DNA of 64,000 bases, taken from positions 1,240,001 to 1,304,000 of the forward strand of contig CP137322.1 in assembly GCA_033182465.1 (NCBI GenBank), written 5' to 3'. Shown here piece by piece: positions 1 to 12,477 of the stretch; the stretch's first letter is position 1; every line of letters begins with the position of its first letter. The translations under genes were made by a program, and so were the position numbers. The notes under the pieces are model-generated. The model saw only the letters and a list, made by a program, of their open reading frames with translations, had not been told where the DNA came from and ran no database searches. This stretch comes from Sanghuangporus weigelae. Lineage: Eukaryota; Basidiomycota; Agaricomycetes; Hymenochaetales; Hymenochaetaceae.

Positions 1-1909
1 TTTGAGATGGCGGGAGGACAAGACGTGTGAGATGGTTATGGGTGTGGGATGGACGGTCTTATTCCAAATATGGCATATTGCTCTCAGGAGAGTATGTATC
101 TACCATCACAGCATCACGCGGTCACGCACGTCTATCTATGGCTCGCCTCCAAGGGTCCGGACCCTTACACACTGTCTCCCTTTGGTCTAGCCTCGTCTCG
201 TGTCTTCCCGCTCCTCTTTTTCCTTCCTTTGCTTTGCTTCTTGCTCAGTGTCCTCAGCTTGTCTTATCTGTGCTTAATTTAAAAACAGAAACCGCATGCT
301 GAATCACACTCGTATCACGTCTACCTTTGACTGATGGTTTGTCTCATCACTCGTTGCTATGTCCATGGGCATCGTTTCGTCGACTAATCATACATGAGAT
401 GGAAGCATCCAATTGAACAACTCGTTCCCTCACACCTTTCCCAGTTCTTCGCGAGAACGCCCGTTTATTCACACTACCAATTCCTCTGTGGGCGGTATGT
501 GGCGCACCTATACTCGTCGCTCGCAGAACTACGCCACAAAACTTCGGAAAACAGCAAGAAGAGACGGGTCCCACGAGATCGCATCTAGCCATGATAACCT
601 TATTGTGGAAAAATAAGGTAAATCTTTACCGAAGCACCCAAAACCCCCTCCTTTTCATTTCAATTACCAGACCCGCTTCGAATTTAGTTCAGTTCTTTGT
701 GCTGTGCTGCTAGAGGAGTCCTACGCAAACAAAAACGTCACTTCTCAGTCTGAGTTAACGTGAAGGTTCACGGCTTCTCATGTGCTCATGAGGAACCATC
801 GACTTCGGCCTCTTCCTCAAGCAGCTGCATTTAACTCAATGTCCTCAGATTCGTAACCAATATGCTAAGCACGGGATTATAACTCTGATAACCCGCGAGC
901 TGCCGCGAGCGCCGAACGAATTGCCAAAGGCAACATGCTCTTCCCGAACATTTAGCTTACCAGTGTTTCTAGGGGGACAAACAGCCGGAAGCCGTCTAAG
1001 TCGGTTTCTTTCCCCTCAAACCGAATGTCAGAATGCGGTGCCCAATGCTCGTTCAACCTCTCCTGGTGGCAATGTGCTCGTGTCACTCCGAGCTGAGAGT
1101 GAGTTGTCACGGCTCATCCCGCCGCGTTCCGTCTTTGTGCAGACAAGGGTCCCGATTCTGTCCCCGTCATGCATAAAGGAAAATTTGACCGAAGTTTCAG
1201 CAAGCTCCGCATCATTCTACAATCAAAGCTTGCACATGCCCCTTTTTCCTAACCGAAACTCTCCGCCATTTTGTATGTATATTTTATTTATGTCGCCTGG
1301 CCATCATCATGGACCCTTCTATCGACCGTTGCTGGTCTCCAAAAAGAAATCTTTAGCTCACGGCAGCATTCTACTTCAGTCCGGATCGGAGAATTGAAGA
1401 ACTCTCTAGACTCGACTAGATGGAACATCATCACACTGTTCATTTGGATCAAGATCAAGTGCTTCACAAAGTCCGGACCTCGGATCAGCGGGCATATCTG
1501 TGTAGCAGTGGGAAGTTTGGCGCTCACGTCTGATCTGCTGCAAGAAAGTCACAGACACCTCTCAAACGCCTGCCGCACACCGGTGAAAGTAAATTTTCTT
1601 CCGCGAGATGACGGAAAACGCCTCCACAACGCGCCCATCCAGCTCCCGGTAGCGACAAGCACTTCGTAAAGATTTGCTCTAAAAAGTTTGACCAGTGAGG
1701 TGATAAAGCCGCGTATAACAGAATATAATTATCGGCGTAACCAGATCAGAACAACGATTTGTATGTTCTCACCGAACCCGGCCGTGGGCACTTCTCAACG
1801 TCCAGAGAAGAAGCGGCCAAGATACACGGACTCTGTAATCGTCCGTCCGGGTGCAGGCAGATTTCTTTAGCCCGCCAATGAGGTGTACTTGATACATGTA
1901 TTGGCAGAA
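1..1909. other. Left-edge region without a recognisable gene
   Basis: I found no reading frame here with a protein motif or a credible exon-intron series on either strand. The longest open stretch (about 158 codons near 921-1397) has no recognisable domain and begins at a plausible ATG only internally. The composition is ordinary for the window. It may hold the regulatory region or untranslated end of a gene lying to the left. Confidence 0.5.
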
Positions 1910-2573
1910 CAGTCATTAACCGGTCCTTTGAACACCCATTACAGATCCACTTTTGTAGCTCACCACGTAGCAATTTTCTCAAAACTGAGTGCATACTCCA
2001 ATTGTCTACCATGAGATACAACTGCTAATTTTTCTTCCAGTCGTAATATAGACAGGAAAAATTAATATGGCCAACTGAAAAAAAAACATAGGTAACGTCA
2101 CAAGAACGGTTCGTTTGAACACCGTGGGACATTACAAAATGTCTAATATCGGCTAATTTGCCGACTTGACACAACAACTTCGATCGCATTATGTAATAAA
2201 TAAACTGATTGTGCATCTGTCACTTTTTTTGCTTGTTTGGCTTGCATTAATTTACTGAAAGCATATTCCTCCATGAAAATATAAAATAAGACGAGTGATG
2301 TTAGCTTGTAAACTTAGATTCCAAATTGGTTGACAGAAAAATGCACAGGCCTAGGACCAATTTCATCAGAGTGAGGTTTACTAGTTTCACATAATTTTGG
2401 CCAGTGTCTAATTTTTCCTGGACCAACAACTTGCCCGATTTACTTAGAATTTCGGATATCAGATCATATATACACTTTGCATCTGCAGCAATTTTCTTGT
2501 GGTGAGGGATGAAGAATTGAGTGAGAAAACGTAAGGTGTTTAAAGGAATGGTACTGTTTGAGGTTAATGACTG
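1910..2573. repeat. TIR element of MITE type, copy 1
   Basis: This 664-bp segment aligns almost end to end with 24247-24917. It opens with the same 20-bp terminal repeat, CAGTCATTAACCGGTCCTTT, and closes with an inverted copy that has lost 6 bp. The better-kept sister copy is flanked by TA on both sides; here TA remains only on the right. A CAGT terminus with a TA target site is typical of Tc1/mariner-pogo superfamily elements, so this is probably a non-autonomous derivative. No transposase motif (such as a DDE catalytic triad) is visible. One frame on the minus strand stays open for about 90 codons (2301-2582) and is also open in the sister copy. Confidence 0.8.
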
Positions 2574-4075
2574 TAATACCAAGATGAATTATAATTCGCG
2601 CACTTCAGTCAAAATCATAGAGAAATGTACTACACTGAGACTTGCAAACTACTCGAGAATATATCCGAAGGTTCCGTAGCGCATTTGAGCGGGCCAGGAA
2701 CATGCATACCACTAAAATGAAGTATTCTCGTACTGGCTCCTTTCTTGAAGGATATCCTGATTTCAGAAGACTACAGTCAGAATTATTGCAAATAGAACCA
2801 TGCCGTGAAAATAGATTTGTGAGTACAGACGGGTTACGTGTCCCTGTAACTCCGCAAGAAGTCTGATCTATGCTTACCCGTAATACAGGATTAATATTTG
2901 AAGAAGCATACATTCGACCGACCCGTCTCTTCCCAGACAATACGCGTGTCAATGACGTATACCGACCCAGTCCTGAATATTAATGCTATCTGTCCGCAAG
3001 ACGGACACCTAAACCGGTCGTGAGTGAAACTGATTATAACGGAGCATTGACGACGAATCAGTCAAAGTAAATGCACAAAGCGTCACATCACAGACAAACG
3101 GAGTATATAGTCGTACCTCAATGATAATATCTGATCATGATCTTCCGTTTGGGCTGCTTCGAGTTCTCGTATCTATTTTCAGGAGCGAATCTATCAAGCG
3201 CCTTAGATGCATGAATGAGCGCCCAACCTCTCCCAACTCATTCATCGTTCTGGAGCATCATATAATCATATTCTCACCTCGATTTAGCGGGCCGAGTGGC
3301 TTCGAGATGAGAGATGGGAGATGACTGAGACCATCGAAAAGGTTACCGTGCGCGCATAACTCCAGATGAGGAATCCCGCATTCCAGGGAACTTCTCTGAA
3401 GAAGGATTCTCGGCGAGACAAGTAATGTGTCCCATTGTAGACTGTAGACCTGCGATTTACAAGTCGTGTGTGAATTTCGAAATGATCGATGCGTTATTAC
3501 GGAGAGGATCAAAGGAGCTAGGAGACTCTACGGACGATAAGACTAAAGTTCGGTCCACAGAGTAATCAGATTACCTCCTTTTCGTTCTCGCATCGGTGAT
3601 GGCAAGCAAGATCGAACCTCGATTTTGACATTGTATTCTTGGCGTCGTTCGTAGAATGATATATTTGATGACCGAGGACCGAACTTAGCAACCTCCAAAT
3701 CCATCGATGGAAATAAATCAGTTTCTTTTTGCGATAACGACAGCCAGGCCCGGCTGATAGAAGTTAGAATAGCTTTCCACCAGCGAAGTAAACTCAATGT
3801 GAAGCCAGACATTACACGAATCTGAAGTTCACAGCGAATCGGTATCGCCGACTACGGGACCGTTGTGAAGTCCAGCACTCGCGTCGAGTCTTGATGACTG
3901 TTCTGATCTAATTGAATGCTTTACTATCATAACTATCATGAAGACCTGAGTTGAAGAAGAAATAGTGTATATGTAACGTTATTGATCGTGACGGACAAAA
4001 GTAATGCTTGTCACGCAACGTAGTGTCGAGGTCCTTCGTTCGTGCTTTGAGGTATTCAGGGGGCCTCGAAGTCTA
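2574..4075. other. Intergenic stretch, possible F-box-like scrap
   Basis: No complete gene is visible. A minus-strand open stretch at 3543-3812 encodes a segment with a tryptophan-rich run (LLRWWKAILTSISRAW) loosely reminiscent of the post-F-box region of agaric F-box proteins, which typically read like a 'W..IA..TP.LW' pattern. The match is weak and there is no start or F-box core, so I do not call a gene. The last few hundred bases would contain the promoter of the Rap1 gene. Confidence 0.3.
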
Positions 4076-6872
4076 ATGCCACGGTCTAATCGTCCTAATA
4101 ATCGAACCAATACGACGCCTGCCGCCGCCGCGTCGGGCAGCAGCGCCTTCAACAATGAGCTCTTTTTGGAGCCCATGATGGGCACGCCCTTGCAAATATA
4201 CATTGAGAAAGATGTTGACGATAGAGACCAACTCGTAGAACTTATAACGGTGAGTCCGACTTTACTGCTGCTGCGCGGCCCTTCGTCGCGTCGAATAGGC
4301 GGCGCTGAACGTGTACTCGGACAGAAACATGGTGGACAAGTATCGCCTGGCTACAGTGGTGTTCCCTACTTACTCGGTGAGCGTGTTTTTGCGCCGTTTG
4401 GACGAGGCCAAAATGGCTCGCTTGCTCATACACCTCTTTAGTCGACCCACACACCGAATCTGGTCAAAGCCTGTATCGTCAATACGCGGGGAAGAAGGGC
4501 AAGATTGTCTTGAGTTTTCGATGGATTCATGAATGTATCCGTGCGAATGAGCTCCAGACTTACCACACCAACTGGGGAGGATGCAGAGTCACTGGTAACG
4601 AACAGTATGTTCCGTTATGCGCTCAATGTGTTCGATGGCTCATCTTAAATTGTCTTTTCGTTCAGGGTACGGCCTCGGACAGGTCCAGGTGCAAATGGGG
4701 CATCTTCGAGTCATCCTACTGCCACATCGCAGCGACCAGTACCTACGCAATCCTCAGTTCCTCATATTCATCCTTCTCTCCAGTCCCAGGTCCAGATATC
4801 GCAGTCACAGCAGCCGCAACAGCCGCAGCACACGACTCAGCACGCTCCGCCTCAACCTCAGCTTCAGCATCAACCTCAGCCTCCGCAGTCGCAACAGCCG
4901 TCTCATTCTAGTAGCCATGCTGCGGCCTACTCACACCAGCCACTGCAGAGTGTGCTGCCTCCGGAGACTCCGCTTGGAACACCAGGATTCGCATACACAG
5001 TGTATCCAGGCCAAGGCGCTCAGCATCAAGCCTCCCGGACTTCGTTGGCTCCTCAAGGACCTCCACAGACGTGGCAGACAGCGACTGGAATCGCATCTCA
5101 TCAGCAGCATCCGGCGCATATGCAGATATTACCTACTCGGTCACAGAACCCTTATGCACGCGACAGCCAGTGGGCGGAATCTGCGCCCACATTTGCGCAT
5201 CTAAATGAAAGCCATTTGCCACCGATGAGCGATCCCCAGACTGCTGCATATTACGATCAGCGGTATAGAGACGAACAACATTGGGCTGAAGCTGATTATT
5301 ATGACCAATCACAAGTATGTAGACTCCTGCTTATTTCCTACCTGGCGGGTCTTCTCATTGTTTACAACGCTTGCTATTAGAGCTATGAAACGCCCTATCA
5401 ACATGACCAGTATGTGCCGATTGCGGGGCCATCTACTGCTACTATAGATCAGCCAGCCGCTCCTCCACCTGCTCCTGATCCTAGTCAAGATGCAAGTCTG
5501 CCTCCAGACTCCGCGCAAGCATCTCAACCCCCAGCACCAACTAGTCCGAGAGAAGAATCCAGAGGACGGAGACGAACGAGGGCTCTGGTTAGTAAGAGCT
5601 GCTTGTCACTGAATGAAAACTAATTATATTGTTTCAAGCCCGCCGCCCCTGCATCATCGCTCGTATTGAACAGACGTCACCCACCCGCACGCTCACCGAC
5701 ACCTCCCACCCGAGTGATTAAAAGCACTTATGGAGGCAACTTGTTCACTGCAGACGATATCGAATATCTTAAAAAATATATTGATTACTGCCAGGAGCAA
5801 GGACTGGTTTTGAGGTCAATGCTCAGTTATCTTGAAATGAATTGACTTTGGTATCTGACGTTGAGGTTCAGTCTGCGCGAAATTTGCGAACGCGTTGCTG
5901 TAAAAGTTTGTGTCCACTTCCCCGATATCAGCACTAACGCTTTCTGACCCTGACTTATTCCTCTCTCCAGGCACCTCATCATTCGTGAGTCCCTCAAATT
6001 AACTCTCGATGAAACACCAAAACTTAGATTACCGGGGTATCCAGATTTTACAGTTGGCGCAGATATTGCAATAAGCATCAAATTCGGCTAGGCGGTTATG
6101 CGATGGATGTTGATTCTCGTACCCCTTCTCCTAATAATCAACAGGAGGATGAAAATGGAATTGCAATAGATGACGTAGAGAATACGAATGCTCCGACTCT
6201 GACCGGAGATGGTCCGTTCACAATTGACACGGCGATGCGTATGTACCATGAGCGAGGCATGCGGAATCGCTCTCCGACTCCTCCCAGAGCCTTGTACAGG
6301 AGTACGACTGGAAAAGGTGTTGCATTTACTAGCGACGATATCTCGTTTCTATGCAAATTTCTGGCCTATAGAAAGTCTGTTCTCAATTTAGTTATATTGC
6401 GTCGGGCAAGCGAGACTAACATCCGTCTGAAGGTTACAGGGACGATTGGACATGGTCAGCTTTTGGAAAGATGTCTCCCAGAAGGCACCACATCACTCTC
6501 GCGCATCATGGATGAAGTATTATCGACGGCATAAACACGAGCTCAACCGTGTGGAAGGTGACGCGCCTCTACCGGCACCTCCGACCAAGAAGATGCGGTA
6601 CGGGCGTAATGATGATATCCTCCTTGCGCATTACTTTCGGTATCCTCCAATGGGTACTTCAGACCAGATCTTTCAAGAATTTGCGAAAACTGTAAGTCTC
6701 GATTTGCTTCAATTCGTATGGCCCGCAGGTCTGAGTTGATACCTTTCAGCATCCACACCATCCGTGGAAGGGGTGGCAGGAGCACCATCGTATACACAAG
6801 GCAAAAATAGACCATCTGATCCAGCGATTGAACAACGGCGAGACATTAGAACCAGGAGAAGAGGACGACTAA
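4076..6872 (+). CDS. rap1: Rap1-type telomere protein: BRCT plus three Myb-like repeats
   Basis: Multi-exon gene. Exons at about 4076-4610 encode a BRCT domain (blocks ending in GKIVLSFRWIHECIRANEL). A long Gln/Pro-rich linker follows (about 4670-5590). Then come three Rap1 Myb-like repeats, each ending in a Pro-His-His core: FTADDIEYL...VKAPHHS near 5740-6085, FTSDDISFL...QKAPHHS near 6328-6540 and YGRNDDILL...THPHHP near 6600-6800. This order is that of the Rap1/TERF2IP family, nuclear proteins bound at telomeres. In repeat 1 the 3' splice site in front of TTTTACAGTTGG keeps PHHSFYSWRRY aligned with PHHSRASWMKY of repeat 2. The protein ends about 25 residues after repeat 3, and I see no Rap1 C-terminal (RCT) helical domain. 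An in-frame ATG at 4004 is an alternative start. Confidence 0.85.
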
Positions 6873-7412
6873 TTAGCTGTGTTCCCTTAGGATTCATTCA
6901 CTTTCAACTCCATTCCTTTGGGCTATAGGTCAGGCGCAATGTATCAATAGGCAGGCAGCAAACCAGAGCAGAAAAAAAAATCATTCAACTTTTAAGAGAA
7001 GACTTGAAGGGAGTGTCCAGTTTGTTCTTACTAGAAGTTGCCTCCGACATGTTTGCTTTGTTTGATATCTCCTGAGTCTCTCCTTATCCAAAAACGCTCC
7101 TTGTGAGCTCGCAAGGTACTGATGCTGTGACCCGGAGGCAGGCTCGACATGTCACTACATCAACCAATATCATTGATGCTTGATCATGTGGCGTCTTGTT
7201 CAGGACACGAATTGAGGCGAAGCTAAAGGGAACATACAGTCAAGAGCGTCCAGAACTCGATTCATGCAGTTCTCACTAGCTTAGTTTGACCGCAGTGGAG
7301 CCATTCTTCAATCGGGATCATGAAACTGTTCTTACATGTTCTGACGATAATGATGGCCCAGAAACGATGCTACAATAGAACACAAAGTACTAAAGCTACC
7401 TTCGTCATGTTG
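6873..7412. other. Convergent 3' region between rap1 and the first polygalacturonase
   Basis: About 540 bp separate the ends of two genes that face each other. I see an A-run near 6970 and no reading frame worth calling. It presumably carries both 3' untranslated regions. Confidence 0.5.
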
Positions 7413-9014
7413 TTACACGGAGAACCCCTCAATGCCATCGAAATTAATCAGTTCACCAGGCGAGCCACCAGTGGCCTGAAGAGCGCTCCAATCCCATGTT
7501 CCCGTGCACGCACCTTCTCCGCAGTTCACGGCAACCTGCATCGCATCGTCGTTGACGCTCAGCGATGTCGTCTCACCAATAAAATTGACGTCGCTTAGTT
7601 TGACGCCCGTACCGGGAGTGCTGAGAGTGTCCGGATAGCTCTGGTCAATGAGAACACCAAATTGGCGCAAGCCACTCCCCTTATTTCCCTGAGATCGCAG
7701 TTAAGTGAATTTGTCTGAAAGGGGAAAAAAGAGTTCGAAACGCACGGAATAAGTGATGTTTGTAACCGAAGATCCAGTGGCATCGGATTTCATCTTGATT
7801 CGGAGTGCTTGGTCACTGTTAACCAATTAGAATTGATGCCTTTTAGATACCGAGCGTTCGACGCACTTATTGATGATAGTGTTGTCGCTGATGACAATTC
7901 CTGAGACCGTCACGTCCGATGAAATTGATCCGACAGAGATTCCGTGGCCACCGTTACAGGTGTTTCCAGTAAAAACGATGTTGGAACCTTTATTAATTGC
8001 AAGGCAGTCGTCTTGATTCCTAATGGAACTCTCTTGAATCATCTAAATGGGAGGTATCTCGTCAGTCACCACTGCCAACGCTGCATGTACTGTACGAGTT
8101 AGAAGAAGCGCTTACAAGATCTGTCGTAGAACAATCGAACCCATCTGTGTTGTGACCCGCAGGCTTCCCGTCACTCTCAGAATTCGGAAGGTCGCCTTGA
8201 GCTATTCGTACAGTAGAATAAATCCAGTTTCGACATGGATGTGGATTGTTCCTTACAATTATCAATTGTCATTCCCGAAATAACTAGCGGACCAGGGTTT
8301 GATACACTGAATGTCTGAGCTGGGGAGTTGACAACGCGAACATTCTCGAATAGTCCGGAAATCTTAATTCTGGATGTGTTCAATGAAGTGTATGACAAGC
8401 GAGTCGGCTCAACTCACTTCATCATAGGGCGAGGCTTTGTAACGCCGCCGTTAGAGCCTTGACCATCCTTTAGTAAAATTTGATTAGGTTTTCGAAGTTA
8501 TATAAAGAGCGCGGCACCATTCTTACCCAATAGAAGGGTCCTCCACCGTCAAATGTGTGGCCATTACCATTGACTTGAGTAGTTACGTCAATGCACATTA
8601 CGGATGCTGTCTCAAAATAGATATTACTTACAAGTGATACTGTCCCCGCCTTCGATTCGTGTCTCTTAGTAAATTGCGCAGCAAAAAGTGGCAGTTACTC
8701 ACTGATGGTGAAGAGTGGGCCTGACCAACTTTTATTCCCGAATAAGATATCGCCATCTGTGAAGGGAAGAATTCTAGTCAGCCTTGGAGCAATATGATCC
8801 AGCAGAGGAGCGTACTGAGATTTACGGTCGAGCCGCTTGCTAGGGAGAGACTGAAACCCTCTCCAGCGGGAACGGTGAAGCCGTTTATGTTGACTGTCGT
8901 GCACTCCTTGGCTGCAGACACGTCGTCAAGCGAGTTTATAGTCGCTGTACAATCCGAAGCTGCCCCCGCGCCAGTGACAGAGACGGCTAAGAAGATAGGG
9001 AGGAGGAGAAACAT
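7413..9014 (-). CDS. Endopolygalacturonase, GH28 family (copy A)
   Basis: Secreted pectin-cleaving enzyme that hydrolyses alpha-1,4-galacturonan. The start at 9014 gives a hydrophobic signal peptide (MFLLLPIFLAVSVTGAGA) followed by CTATINSLDD, the usual cysteine-led N-terminus of fungal GH28. The four catalytic motifs are present in order: GHNTDGFD (near 8150), NQDDCLAIN (near 8010), GGHGISVGS (near 7930) and LRIK (near 7790). The C-terminus carries CTGTWDWSAL and ends at 7413. The gene has at least six short introns. It is one of three neighbouring paralogues with the same orientation and the same exon pattern. All four catalytic motifs look intact, so it is expected to be active. Confidence 0.92.
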
Positions 9015-9909
9015 CTTACAAATCCTAGAGCGGATGAGTAGGAGTAGGAGTAAATGAACTGCTGAGGACTCGACGGGTGTTTTTGTCTTTTATAGCGGAA
9101 GGTGGAGGAGAGCATGCGGATCCGTTTAGAAGCCAGAAACCAATTGCAGAGACTGGGAAAAGTTGCGGCCCGTCCGGGAGTGCGCATCTCACACATATAG
9201 TAGGTAGCGAGGGGCCAAAGAAGAGTATTTTTCCGGGAGGAAGGGAATGGGATGTGCCAACAGCACGAGTCCCGACTAACTCAACTACTTTTGGTCTAGG
9301 TGAGGATCCGCATATAGCCAACATCACATTAATCCCGGCCTTCTGTCCTTCCTCGGCGTATGGTTCAACTCAGAATAGTCCCCTGAATGGCTACTATTGT
9401 TAGAAACCTTTTCCGCGTCCTCGACATCAGCTCGCTCCTAAAGACCGTCAACTTCTCGGCAAATTTAGCACTCACATGCTCACTATAAATGTCTTCAGAA
9501 GGGACTTGACACGCAGACAAACCCCCTAGTCATGTGGGCTTCGGGTTTAAATTCGTAAGTGCGCACCACATTCCCTATAGGCTTGTCAGATTTTTCCAGA
9601 GTCGATGTTGTGTTCCTCGCCATTCAATAAAAGACAAACTGGCGGCCCGCGAATTGACGGGTCGATATGAGACCTAGGGATGCACTACAAGGTGACTCCA
9701 ATGCTGTTGAGACCTTAGTTGATCATGTCAAATGGATACTCAAGTTGAAGCATTCGCGGTGTAACTTCCTGAGAACCAAGGTCGGTCGGCAACACAGTCG
9801 CGTCCGTTGTGCACAACCCATGATGTTATGGGCAAGTATAATTATCAGAGGGATCTACCAGGGCAGATACGAGTGCACTCGTGTACATGTCACTGGTGAT
9901 CAGACCTGC
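9015..9909. other. Spacer between polygalacturonase copies A and B
   Basis: This is the promoter of copy A on one side and the downstream region of copy B on the other. An open stretch at 9077-9403 on the plus strand runs antisense to the copy A promoter and shows no motif. No gene is called. Confidence 0.5.
9087..9094 (-). promoter_or_regulatory. TATA box of polygalacturonase copy A
   Basis: The minus strand reads CTATAAAAG, about 75 bp upstream of the ATG at 9014. Such a strong TATA box fits an inducible secreted enzyme. Function is inferred from position and sequence. Confidence 0.6.
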
Positions 9910-11521
9910 TCAGAAAGTGCCTTCGCTTATATCATCGCAACCAGTGAGCTCGCTGTCATTTCCACCGGTCACCGAGAGAGAGCTCCAATCCCAGGTACCC
10001 TGACATGCACCATCGCCGCAGTTCACTGCGACACGAACTGCATCATCTGCGACATCAATTGTGTTCATGTCACCGACAAAGCTGACGTCGCTAACGATCA
10101 CACCGGTCCTAGGAGTTCCAAGTTTGTCGGGATAACTCTGGTCGATGAGAACACCGAACCTCCGCATACCTGTAGCCTTATTTCCCTACATAGAATCAAG
10201 GTGAAATTATGAGAAACGAGACCACAAGAATGGCAATCACGCACAGAATAACTTATATTAGCGACTGTGGAATCTGAGGCATCCGCATCCATTTTGATGC
10301 GAAGAGCTTGGTCGCTGATATGCACGATGAATACAATCCGACCAGGTTCAAAAGCAGTATCATATCACTACTTGTCAGTAATAGTATTATCAGTGATGAC
10401 AATGCCATTGACAGTTACGTCTGACGAAATTGAACCGACGGAGATTCCATGGCCGCCTGAGCACGTGTTCCCGGTGAACACGATGTTAGAACCTCTATTG
10501 ATCGCTAGGCAGTCATCCTGATTCTCCACGATCGATTTTTCAATTGTCTGGAAACGAGACATATGCAAATTCAGTCGTGCTGAATGTGTCCCAATTGTCG
10601 AACTTACGAGGTCGGTTGCGGAGGCATCATCAAAACCGTCGGCGTTGTGGCCTGCAGGGTCGCCGTCACTATTTTCATTTGGTTGGTCACCTTGTGCTGA
10701 AGAAAAGTAGGTCAGATGCTGGGAAATGCTCGGCAAGGACTACGCACAATTATCGATGTTAACACCTGAGATGAAAAGCGGTCCGGCATTCGAAACACTG
10801 AATGTTTGGGCAGGGGAACTGACAACGTTCACATTGGAGAAAGTCCCAGAGATTTTTATTCTAATGACAGAAAGAAGATATGCATCCCATGAGAGAGTCG
10901 CCATAAAGAAATATTTGGCTTCCACACACTTCATCATGGGACGAGGCTTCGTGACACCGCCATTGCTGCCAAGGCCATCCTTGAGAAAGAAGAGCGTCGA
11001 ATCTTGTTACGCGTCGATGGCTCAAGGTACGTACCCAGTAGAAAGGTCCTCCACCGTCGAAGTTGAAGCCATTTCCGTTGACTGACGATCATTTCGTCAC
11101 TAAGGTTTTTCGTTTATAGACCATGCTAGCTCACAGGTTATGTCGTTCCCACCTTGACAGCAGACGGATCAGAAGAGGTTCTGCCGAAGAAAGACACATT
11201 ACTTACTTATGGTGAATAACGGTCCCGACCACTCTTGTTTCCGAACAGGATATCGCCGTCTACGTTGGAAGAATGAGTATGTCTGAAAGTTCCAAAATCT
11301 CGAGTAGTCATACTTAAATTCACAGTTGTGCCATCCGCAAGGTCAAGTTCGAATCCTTGGCCGCCAGGTACAGTAAATCTGTTTATCTCGACGGTAGTAC
11401 AGTCCGAGGCACTGTCGACGTCATCCAATGAATTTATGGTCGCGGTACAACCAGATGCACGCTTAGCGGCGAAAGCACTACTTACACGTACGAGAGCAGA
11501 TAAAATCAGAGCAAGATACAT
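9910..11521 (-). CDS. Endopolygalacturonase, GH28 family (copy B)
   Basis: Second of three tandem GH28 genes. The ATG at 11521 starts a signal peptide (MYLALILSALVRVSSAFA) and lies 55 bp below a TATA box; the reading frame upstream has no other ATG. The N-terminus CTATINSLDDVDSASDC matches the paralogues. Catalytic motifs are NQDDCLAIN (near 10520), GGHGISVGS (near 10450) and LRIKMDA (near 10300). The first motif reads GHNADGFD instead of the usual NTD: the catalytic Asp is kept but Thr is replaced by Ala. The end is CQGTWDWSSL... with the stop at 9910. Several short introns occur at positions matching copy A. Confidence 0.92.
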
Positions 11522-12477
11522 CCCGAGCTGAATGTAAGCGATCCAGAGGTGAGCTAACAAGGAGAGTAGAGTTTCAATTTATACCGCAGTGATTATTCTT
11601 ATTCCACGGAAGTCACGACTGGGATTTGTCGCGAGGAGTTTGATAGCTCGCTGAGGAAACATATGTCGCAAATTGGCGGACGGTCACGATATCGCAACAA
11701 TGCACCCGAAATGCACAACGGAGTCATTAAAGCGGGAACGAGTCGCTACGTAGCCATCGTTATATCATCCGAGTCGAAGGCATATATGAACTTGAGAAAT
11801 ACTTGTATATTCTCGTACTGCACCGAAGCGACCATGAGAAATCAAGGACAATGTTCCACCTGGCATCATGACAAAAAGACTGGGAACTTGAGGTATAGAT
11901 AGGAATCGACCTCAACAGTTAATTGCCGATTTGAAGCAGGCCACACATGATTTGACCAAGGAAAACATTTTTCAGTGCATATGCGCATGATCATCCACAC
12001 GTACCGTTCACGATCTTCCATTCTGTGTTCATCTAAAAAAGCATTCTCACAGACATATGAGCTTGCCGCGAAATATCCGGCATACATGGCCAGCTGATCA
12101 TGAGGCAGACCGAGTTGAAGGAAGGTTGAGGAGGAAATGGGTGTGATTACCGCATCTAAAAATTCTTCTCACGTCGATCATTATTACAGATCTCCTCAGC
12201 CTTATTCGGAAAGTCCGAGTCTATTTTACCGCCCCTAGAGTGAATATGGCCACTGAGGTCAGGAAGCTCTCTTTTTACTGACTGTGCCTGTGGATATGTG
12301 GTCATCTCCTCGACGCCTTTGCGTGAGTATGCTAATTCTTGGCCAGCCGAGGCGTCTCCGAATATATAAATGAAAAGAATGGTATTGCTGGCTAGGATTG
12401 AAGAAGCGAATCCAAGAAACTATACTAGGCAATTAAAGTTCTTTTGTCACTGGTAGTCCATGACGTGCAGCCTTACC
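11522..12477. other. Spacer between polygalacturonase copies B and C
   Basis: About 950 bp hold the promoter of copy B and the downstream region of copy C. I see no coding motif on either strand. Confidence 0.5.
11576..11583 (-). promoter_or_regulatory. TATA box of polygalacturonase copy B
   Basis: The minus strand reads GGTATAAATT. Its distance of about 55 bp from the ATG at 11521 supports that start, because transcription would begin near 11550. Confidence 0.55.

Noticed and set aside
3543-3812. Possible F-box protein fragment
   Set aside because: Only a loose tryptophan-rich resemblance; no F-box core, no start codon and no flanking exons.
9077-9403. Plus-strand open frame over the promoter of polygalacturonase copy A
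   Set aside because: No motif, and it runs across a region that must contain the TATA box and leader of the opposite gene.
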